From an uncultured Clostridia bacterium (GTDB lineage Bacteria; Bacillota_A; Clostridia; Christensenellales; Borkfalkiaceae), in contig CAKQXZ010000069.1 of NCBI GenBank assembly GCA_934292955.1, positions 1-11,111 on the forward strand: a stretch of DNA of 11,111 bases, read 5' to 3'. How positions within the stretch are numbered: the stretch's first letter is position 1; each line of letters starts with the position of its first letter. Shown in pieces: positions 6,499 through 11,111 of this stretch. The translations under genes were made by a program, and so were the position numbers. The notes beneath the pieces were generated by a model. That model was not told where the DNA came from. It saw only the letters and a program-made list of their open reading frames with translations, and did no database searches.

Positions 6499-7533
6499 AT
6501 GAAAGAAATAGAGACCGAAAGTTCAGAAGCAAAGAAACTTCTTATAATACGCATACTGCAAGTTCTTGAACGTTACAGCGACGTAAATCATCCGCTTAAG
6601 CAGGAAGATATTATTGCCCGCCTGGAAAGGGATTACGATATTAAGCCGGACAGAAAGGCGATCGGAAGAAATATCAGACTTTTGCAGGATATGTTCGAAA
6701 AAGAAGCGGCAACTAAGACCGCAACGGCGATAACGATCGAGTCTGACAGGCGCAAAGGCACGTTTATTGATAAAAGGCTGTTTGAAGATTCCGAATTGAG
6801 ACTATTGATAGACGGCGTCCTTGCAAGCAAACATATTTCCGAAAACTATTCAAAAGATTTAATAGAGAAACTGTGTTCGCTTTCTAACAAGTATTTCAAA
6901 TCTAACGTAAAACACGTTTATTCGGTTAAGGACTGGGATAAAACCGAAAACAGGGCGTTGTTTTATAATGTGGAAATAATCGACGAAGCAATCGAGCAGA
7001 ACAAGCAGATTACTTTCGATTATAATATGTACGGCGTTGATAAAAAACTGAACAAAACGTCATCGCAAAAGGCAAGCCCTTATCAGTTGATTTTGCATAA
7101 TCAGCACTATTACCTTATGTTCCTGAACGAAAAATATAAAACGATAGGGCATTACCGCGTAGATAAGATTACCAATATAAATATTACCGACGAGACCGCC
7201 ACTCCGTTAAGAAGTATTAAGGGGTATGAAAGCGGAATAGATTATAAAAAGTATTCGTGCGCTTTGCCGTATATTTTTAACGACGAAATAGAAAGCGTAA
7301 CGTTCGAATGCCCGAAATGGATTGTAGATCAGGTAGTGGACTGGTTCGGAAAAGGCATTACAGTTAAAGAAGTCGCCGAAAAAACATGCTCGGTTACGGT
7401 GTATTCCAGTTTAAGGGCTATGGAATATTGGGCGATGCAATATCTTAAATATGTCGAAATTAAATCGCCGCAGATATTAAGGGACAGAATTAAAAATAAT
7501 CTGCAAAAAGCCGAAGAGAAATATAAAGATTAA
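6499..7533 (+). CDS. WYL-domain transcriptional regulator
   Basis: The 344-residue product has the three-part plan of WYL regulators. An N-terminal winged helix-turn-helix spans about 12-65: an LLIIRILQVLERYS helix, a DIIARLERDY helix, then DRKAIGRNIRLLQDM as the recognition helix. The WYL domain covers about 155-240, with FDYNMYG, a SPYQLILHNQHYYLMF segment (203-208 replacing the literal W-Y-L) and HYRVDKI. A WCX-like C-terminal region follows at about 255-340. WYL domains are ligand sensors, known in some members to bind nucleic acids, and such proteins often control defence loci. The gene is divergent from the UDG-like/DUF2779 operon and probably regulates that operon and itself. ATG 6499 is chosen from the ribosome site and promoter position. 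A hairpin terminator follows at 7649. Confidence 0.9.
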   Translation: MKEIETESSEAKKLLIIRILQVLERYSDVNHPLKQEDIIARLERDYDIKPDRKAIGRNIRLLQDMFEKEAATKTATAITIESDRRKGTFIDKRLFEDSELRLLIDGVLASKHISENYSKDLIEKLCSLSNKYFKSNVKHVYSVKDWDKTENRALFYNVEIIDEAIEQNKQITFDYNMYGVDKKLNKTSSQKASPYQLILHNQHYYLMFLNEKYKTIGHYRVDKITNINITDETATPLRSIKGYESGIDYKKYSCALPYIFNDEIESVTFECPKWIVDQVVDWFGKGITVKEVAEKTCSVTVYSSLRAMEYWAMQYLKYVEIKSPQILRDRIKNNLQKAEEKYKD

Positions 7534-7648
7534 ATCGCGTTTACAAAAAGTGTAAAAAAGGTATTTATCCACCGTTTTTAACTCGTAAAAAAATTTTTTT
7601 GTGTGAATACGCGCAAAAGCCCTAAAACGGTACATAAAAAGTAATATA

Positions 7649-7693
7649 ATAACGTTGTAGAGAGAAAATCTTTGCGACGTTATTTTTATTTTT
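7649..7693 (+). terminator. Probable terminator of the WYL gene
   Basis: Arms ATAACGTTG (7649-7657) and CGACGTTAT (7675-7683) pair over 9 bp with one G-U, around a 17-base loop, followed by TTTTTATTTTT (7683-7693). The stem is AT-rich. A TATAAT at 7645-7650 overlaps the left arm but has no -35 partner, so I favour termination over a promoter. Confidence 0.6.
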
Positions 7694-7720
7694 GCGAAAA
7701 ATGGGGGTGTGCCCTGTGAA

Positions 7721-8374
7721 ATGAATATTGAAAGGATAGATTATATTTATGACGAAAAGTTTGATATATGCGAAATAGAATCCGAAAATCCCGATGAACT
7801 CGCATGTGAATTGTTTGCCGATTTTTGCGATTCCGCCGATCGGTTTTATCTTTATTACAGTGCCGTTTTCGATTGCGAATCGACGCATAAAGCGAGAATA
7901 GATTACTGCGATTTTTTATCTGCGTATAAAAAGCGGGATTTCGACGAGAAAAAGGAAAGCCTTTTACTAAAACAGTCAAAAGAGAAATCGTTCAGGTTTT
8001 TACTCAACCGATATATTGTTAATTTTAAGCCGAAAGAAATCAGTAAACCGAAAAATCTGTATATGTGCATTACGGGGCAAGGTAAGTTCGTCGCGATCAA
8101 AAAGTGGGGCAATAGGTCGATTAACTATGATTTAAGCGCGAGCGAGAGAACTCTTTTTAAGTTTTTATGCTTTATAGAAATAAATAAATTTTTTAGGTTT
8201 GTAAACGGAATTAAAGATTTTAATTATAAAGAAAAGCCTCTTATTCTGATTAACTTTCCGGAGTTTTTAGACGAAAGTTTCGATTATATCCGTTTTTTGA
8301 AGCAACAAAAACTGAACCGAAAAATTATTATAATCAAAAAAATTCATGTACCGAAAACGCCCCGTCAAGTTTGA
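7721..8374 (+). CDS. Unrecognised protein with a degenerate ABC-ATPase-like C-terminus
   Basis: A 217-residue protein from ATG 7721 (221 from GTG 7709). The only purine run, GGGGG at 7703-7707, is too close to GTG and rather far from ATG, so the start is uncertain. No family is recognised with certainty. The N-terminal 70 residues are acidic and aromatic; the middle is basic. From residue 136 the order DLSASERTLFKF, then a hydrophobic helix, then PLILINFPEFLDE (173-185), then KIIIIKK (201-207) mimics the signature motif, Walker B/D-loop and final strand of ABC-type ATPases. Yet the usual Asp-Glu pair is Asn-Phe, the H-loop histidine is missing and there is no Walker A. It would therefore be a non-hydrolysing relic or partner. 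It lies 38 bases before the FtsH-like gene, probably in the same operon. Confidence 0.7.
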   Translation: MNIERIDYIYDEKFDICEIESENPDELACELFADFCDSADRFYLYYSAVFDCESTHKARIDYCDFLSAYKKRDFDEKKESLLLKQSKEKSFRFLLNRYIVNFKPKEISKPKNLYMCITGQGKFVAIKKWGNRSINYDLSASERTLFKFLCFIEINKFFRFVNGIKDFNYKEKPLILINFPEFLDESFDYIRFLKQQKLNRKIIIIKKIHVPKTPRQV

Positions 8375-8388
8375 TATGATCGGGGTGT
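8357..8388 (+). other. Hairpin overlapping the stop codon, upstream of the FtsH-like ribosome site
   Basis: ACGCCCCG (8357-8364) pairs with CGGGGTGT (8381-8388), one G-U, around a 16-base loop that contains the TGA of the upstream gene. An A-run follows, not a T-run, so it is not a standard + strand terminator. It could modulate translation or mRNA processing between the two genes. Confidence 0.5.
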
Positions 8389-8412
8389 AAAAAAACGAAA
8401 GGAGTTTTTAAG

Positions 8413-9678
8413 ATGAGTGAATTTGACAAAGTTATAGGCTACAGCGACATAAAAAACGAACTGTTAAGACTATGCGACGTAATCAAAAACGGCGAGAAGT
8501 ATAAAGCTCTCGGCGTTGCGGAAACAGGCGGACTTTTGCTTGACGGCGAACCCGGCGTCGGTAAAACGCTTATGGCAAATTGTTTTATAAAGGAAAGCGG
8601 AAGAAAGGCGTTCGTTTGCCGCAAAAACAAGCCGGACGGTGAGTTTGTAAACGAAATCAAAAATTTGTTTAACGAAGCGGCGGAGAACGCGCCGTCTATT
8701 ATTCTTCTTGACGATATGGATAAGTTTGCCAACGAAGACGACCATCACAGAAACGCGGAAGAATACGTTACGGTTCAGTCGTGCATGGACGAAATTAAAG
8801 GCAAGGACGTTTTTGTGCTTGCAACCACCAACGGAACGGATAATTTTCCGAGATCGCTTCTTCGCGCGGGGCGTTTTGACGCGATAATAACTGTTAGCGC
8901 ACCGCAAGGGGAAGACGCCGTTGAAATAGTAAAGTACTATCTTTCGCAAAAGAAAGCGGTTGCCGAAATAAACCCGCAGGACGTGGCTCGACTTATCAGC
9001 GGTAAATCGTGCGCCGCGCTGGAAGCGGTCATAAACACGGCGGGGCAATATGCGGGGTACGCAAATAAAGAAATGATTGACGAAGATGATATTATTCGCG
9101 CCTGTATGCGTATTATTTACGACGCACCCGAATGCAACACGCCGCATAATCCGTTTACTCTGGAAAGAACGGCGTATCATGAAGCGGGGCATGCCGTTGT
9201 TGCCGAAGTTCTGGAAAGCGGCAGCGTGGATCTTGTTTCGGTTAGAAAAAACACGGGAACGGTCGGCGGTTTTACGGTTTATCATAATTCCGACGATTAC
9301 TGGATGAGTAAAACGTATATGGAAAACCGCGTGATAGCTCTACTTGCGGGTAAGGCGGCGACCGAAATAATTTTCGGCGAACCGGATACGGGTGTTAACA
9401 GCGATTTGCGCCGAGCGTTCGATATTGTTCAAAGGTTTTCAGATCATTATTGCGCATACGGTTTCGGGTATTGGGAAGACCGCAGCAGTTCGCCCGAGCG
9501 GCTTGCTAAAAGAGAAGATCGCATTACCGCGGATATGGAAACGTATTATGCCAAGGCGAAGAAGATACTTATCGATAACAAAGCATTTCTTGAAAGACTT
9601 GCAAAGCGGCTTATCGAAAAAGATACTTTAATCGGTTCCGAAATCAGAAAAATTAAGGACGCGCAAAGTAATGAATAA
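8413..9678 (+). CDS. Soluble FtsH-like AAA+ ATPase/M41 zinc metalloprotease
   Basis: Predicted ATP-dependent protease of 421 residues. The AAA+ module has Walker A GEPGVGKT (45-52), Walker B IILLDDMD (96-103), sensor-1 Asn140 in ATTN, and the second region of homology LLRAGRFD with Arg151 and Arg154 as arginine fingers. The M41 peptidase has the zinc motif HEAGH (256-260) and DTGVNSDLRRA with Asp331 as third zinc ligand. Typical FtsH is about 600-650 residues with two N-terminal membrane spans. Here the AAA domain starts almost at residue 1 and no membrane segment is present, so the enzyme should be cytosolic. The aromatic-Val-Gly pore-loop motif seems replaced by Lys-Pro-Asp-Gly (73-76), so substrate threading may differ. 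AAAGGAG 8 bases before ATG 8413 supports the start. Its end overlaps the next gene by 8 bases, indicating translational coupling. Confidence 0.92.
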   Translation: MSEFDKVIGYSDIKNELLRLCDVIKNGEKYKALGVAETGGLLLDGEPGVGKTLMANCFIKESGRKAFVCRKNKPDGEFVNEIKNLFNEAAENAPSIILLDDMDKFANEDDHHRNAEEYVTVQSCMDEIKGKDVFVLATTNGTDNFPRSLLRAGRFDAIITVSAPQGEDAVEIVKYYLSQKKAVAEINPQDVARLISGKSCAALEAVINTAGQYAGYANKEMIDEDDIIRACMRIIYDAPECNTPHNPFTLERTAYHEAGHAVVAEVLESGSVDLVSVRKNTGTVGGFTVYHNSDDYWMSKTYMENRVIALLAGKAATEIIFGEPDTGVNSDLRRAFDIVQRFSDHYCAYGFGYWEDRSSSPERLAKREDRITADMETYYAKAKKILIDNKAFLERLAKRLIEKDTLIGSEIRKIKDAQSNE

Positions 9679-10588
9679 CGAAAAACTTAAAAATACTTAC
9701 GTTGTGATCGACGTTGAAACAAGCGGGCTTAATTGCGACAGCGACGAAATAATAAAACTGTCGGCGTTAAAAATCGAAGACGGTAAAATTACGGGTACTT
9801 TTTCGTCGCTTATAAAGTCTGTAAAAAGTTTAAGCGAAAACGTCGAAAGTCTGACCGGTATAACGAATGCGGATCTTGCCGATAAATGCGCGATAATCGA
9901 CCTATTGCCCGACTTTTTGCGGTTTATCGGCGACAATACGCTTGTTGCGCATAATATTGAATTCGATATAAAGTTTATAAACGCCGCGCTGAAGAAAACA
10001 AGGCTGAAAGCCGAGAACGGGGCAAAGATTAAAAAGTTGCCGAACACTGCGATAGATACACTTGACCTTGCCCGAGAAAGGTGCTTGTTAAGGAAATATA
10101 CTTTAAGGCATGTTATGGATTTTTTAGGGATTCCGCAAAGCGGGGTTTATACGGAAAACGTATTTTTTCTATATGAAAAACTGAAAACTTTGCCTGCCCG
10201 CAAGTTGAGCAGGGATAGATTCGATTATATGGAAGATTTGCGTAAGACGGCGAAAAGTGCGGACGTTCCCGAAAATGTTCGAATGCTATGCGGGCGCGAA
10301 TACCGCCTGGCTTTGTGTAAACTGCCGAGAGAAGAAATTCTGAGTTTAAGGGGCGAAGAATTGGAAGTTTTCAGCAGGTCGCACGCAGACGATTGGCAAC
10401 CGCCGGAAAAAAGCGAACTCGACACATGGGCGCTTGGCGAAATATACGTAGGATACATGAAAAGCATACCGAAAAACAGTCCGTTGTACAATGAGATTTA
10501 TAGTCGCGTTTACGGTTACAGATACAAGGATATGACGGAATTATCCGCGGCGACCGATGTTGATAAGTTGAAAAACGCGAACAAATAA
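9671..10588 (+). CDS. DnaQ/PolC-like 3'-5' exonuclease domain protein, ExoIII motif degenerate
   Basis: A 305-residue protein starting with an RNase H-fold exonuclease domain like the epsilon subunit and the PolC proofreading domain. ExoI is VVIDVETSGL (Asp14, Glu16) and ExoII is VAHNIEFDIKFI (Asp99). The segment AIDTLDLARERCLLRKYTL (127-145) is typical of the PolC type. The expected ExoIII box HxAxxDA after FLGI (151-154) reads PQSGVYTENV: both the histidine and the aspartate are absent, with only Glu162 nearby. Metal-dependent catalysis may be lost. Residues about 175-305 are an uncharacterised extension. The ATG overlaps the protease gene by 8 bases, with AAGGA 11 bases upstream, so the two are coupled. 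It may bind nucleic acid ends as a sensor or deliver substrates to the protease; this is inference. Confidence 0.82.
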   Translation: MNNEKLKNTYVVIDVETSGLNCDSDEIIKLSALKIEDGKITGTFSSLIKSVKSLSENVESLTGITNADLADKCAIIDLLPDFLRFIGDNTLVAHNIEFDIKFINAALKKTRLKAENGAKIKKLPNTAIDTLDLARERCLLRKYTLRHVMDFLGIPQSGVYTENVFFLYEKLKTLPARKLSRDRFDYMEDLRKTAKSADVPENVRMLCGREYRLALCKLPREEILSLRGEELEVFSRSHADDWQPPEKSELDTWALGEIYVGYMKSIPKNSPLYNEIYSRVYGYRYKDMTELSAATDVDKLKNANK

Positions 10589-10597
10589 AGTTGAAAA

Positions 10598-10613
10598 TCC
10601 TGAAAAATCAGGA
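10598..10613. repeat. Perfect small inverted repeat
   Basis: TCCTGA (10598-10603), AAAA, TCAGGA (10608-10613). It lies 10 bases after the exonuclease stop but has an A-run instead of a U-run on the + strand, so it is a weak terminator at best; it could also be an operator for the promoter that follows. Confidence 0.45.
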
Positions 10614-10620
10614 AAAACAC

Positions 10621-10668
10621 TTGAAATCACAGATTAATATGTTATATTCAGATTAAATATGCTATATT
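10621..10668 (+). promoter_or_regulatory. Candidate promoter(s) of the 70-residue protein gene
   Basis: TTGAAA (10621-10626) with a 16-bp spacer to TATATT (10643-10648), the latter also preceded by TG as an extended -10. A second TGCTATATT at 10660-10668 repeats the motif 20 bp downstream. The two halves AGATTAATATGTTATATT and AGATTAAATATGCTATATT are near-copies. Confidence 0.55.
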
Positions 10669-10699
10669 ATAGGTGCAACCAAATATAGGTGCAAACAAA
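10668..10699. repeat. Tandem 16-bp direct repeat in the leader
   Basis: TATAGGTGCAACCAAA (10668-10683) is followed at once by TATAGGTGCAAACAAA (10684-10699), one mismatch. The pair lies just downstream of the candidate -10 boxes and before the ribosome site, where a repressor or an RNA-binding protein could act. Confidence 0.8.
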
Positions 10700-10724
10700 T
10701 TAAACTATATGGGAGAAATATAGA

Positions 10725-10937
10725 ATGAAAGCTGAATTAAAATGTTCGGGTGAAAGGCAAGAACAGTTGGTGAAGATTATGGAAAAGCATAAGGACGAGA
10801 TAAACAAAAACGTTTACTTGCCGTTGCTTATCGAATGCCTGGTAGAAGGCGGACTTGATTTCTTTGACGACGCTCGTACTATGATCGAGCTTGCAGGACT
10901 GAATCTTAAAGATTCGGATTTTACAAGACTTAAATAA
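10725..10937 (+). CDS. 70-residue protein of unknown function
   Basis: A small, charged, probably all-helical protein with no membrane segment or signal peptide. Residues 9-28 form a Lys/Glu-rich helix, and YLPLLIECLVEGGLDFFDDARTMIELAGL can be read as two hydrophobic-faced helices (31-59). No motif or family is recognised. ATG 10725 has GGGAG (10711-10715) 9 bases upstream. The gene stands alone, with its own promoter-like region and tandem repeats before it and a strong terminator after it. The leader repeats suggest regulated expression. Small size and position beside nuclease genes would suit an antitoxin, adaptor or regulator, but nothing in the sequence shows this. Confidence 0.72.
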   Translation: MKAELKCSGERQEQLVKIMEKHKDEINKNVYLPLLIECLVEGGLDFFDDARTMIELAGLNLKDSDFTRLK

Positions 10938-11005
10938 GGTTAACGCTAAAAAGTGCTGATATTAAAAAATAACAGCTTACTATGTAAAAATATTATTAAA
11001 AAACA

Positions 11006-11033
11006 AAAAACACACAGAAAACTGTGTGTTTTT
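11006..11033. terminator. Bidirectional terminator between the 70-residue gene and tRNA-Ala
   Basis: AAAAACACACAG (11006-11017) and CTGTGTGTTTTT (11022-11033) form a perfect 12-bp stem around AAAA. Flanking A and T runs give a U-run on both strands. It ends just 3 bases from the encoded CCA of the tRNA gene. Confidence 0.9.
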
Positions 11034-11035
11034 GG

Positions 11036-11111
11036 TGGTGGAGATAAGGGGATTCGAACCCCTGGCCTATGCGTTGCGAACGCATCGCTCTACCAACTGA
11101 GCCATATCCCC
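11036..11111 (-). tRNA. tRNA-Ala (anticodon CGC)
   Basis: Read on the minus strand, the full cloverleaf is present. The acceptor stem GGGGATA/TATCTCC has a G3-U70 pair, the main alanine identity element. The D arm is GCTC-AGTTGGTA-GAGC, the anticodon stem ATGCG/CGCAT holds the loop TTCGCAA (anticodon CGC, reading GCG), the variable loop is AGGCC, and the T arm is AGGGG-TTCGAAT-CCCCT. Discriminator A is 11039 and CCA is encoded (11038-11036). The 5' end falls exactly on the last base of the window. Confidence 0.97.

Noticed and set aside
7587..7600. Palindromic A7T7 run after the WYL gene
   Set aside because: No GC stem, so not a terminator; most likely an A-tract. The hairpin at 7649-7693 is the better terminator.
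7645..7650. TATAAT as promoter of the 217-residue protein gene
   Set aside because: No -35 match at 16-18 bp upstream, and it overlaps the left arm of the terminator hairpin.
8470..9285. 271-codon minus-strand frame inside the FtsH-like gene
   Set aside because: The translation is rich in Arg, Asn and Phe with no recognisable motif, while the opposite strand encodes a clear AAA+ protease; it is a shadow frame.
1..11111. CRISPR array, insertion sequence or integrase gene
   Set aside because: No regularly spaced repeats, transposase or recombinase motifs, or terminal inverted repeats were seen on either strand.
11036..11111. Attachment-site duplicate of the tRNA 3' end
   Set aside because: The T-arm sequence of the tRNA does not recur elsewhere in the window, so no att pair can be claimed.

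Overview
The window reads as a piece of a low-to-moderate GC Bacillota (Clostridia-like) chromosome. This rests on strong purine-rich Shine-Dalgarno sites, sigma-A-type promoters with 17-bp spacers, classic hairpin-plus-U-run terminators, a tRNA-Ala gene with an encoded CCA, and protein families (DUF4143 ATPase, DUF2779, WYL regulators) common in that group. The taxonomic call is an inference. No housekeeping operon is present. Most genes encode nucleic-acid or AAA+ enzymes, so the stretch looks like an accessory, possibly defence-related, region.

Layout from left to right. (1) 1-129 is the 3' end of a DUF4143-type ATPase gene. (2) 322-3069 (+) is a 915-residue superfamily 1 helicase of the UPF1/DNA2 type with a C-terminal DUF2726/DUF559-like nuclease domain; it is visibly AT-richer than its neighbours and ends at a terminator. 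(3) 3238-3345 (+) is a very short gene for a 35-residue single-span membrane peptide, followed by a bidirectional terminator. (4) 6301 down to 3464 (-) is a two-gene operon: first a UDG-superfamily (family 4-like) protein with Fe-S-type cysteines and an extra C-terminal domain, then a DUF2779 protein joining a Cas4-like Fe-S nuclease to a DEDDy exonuclease. (5) 6499-7533 (+) is a divergently transcribed WYL-domain regulator. The two divergent promoters are both good, and the 73 bp between their -35 boxes hold repeated half-sites and a dyad. (6) 7721-10588 (+) is a three-gene cluster: an unrecognised protein whose C-terminus resembles a decayed ABC-ATPase lobe, a soluble FtsH-like AAA+ metalloprotease with no membrane anchor, and a DnaQ-like exonuclease that has lost its ExoIII motif. 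(7) 10725-10937 (+) is a 70-residue orphan preceded by tandem repeats in its leader. (8) 11036-11111 (-) is tRNA-Ala(CGC), with a bidirectional terminator between it and the orphan.

The best candidate for an undescribed system is the WYL-controlled glycosylase-like plus dual-nuclease operon (3464-7533). A base-excising or base-sensing protein paired with a Cas4-like/DEDDy nuclease under a WYL regulator would suit recognition and destruction of modified or damaged foreign DNA. That function is inferred from family and context only. The 7721-10588 cluster is a second, weaker candidate: it combines one intact and two atypical enzyme folds in a compact operon.
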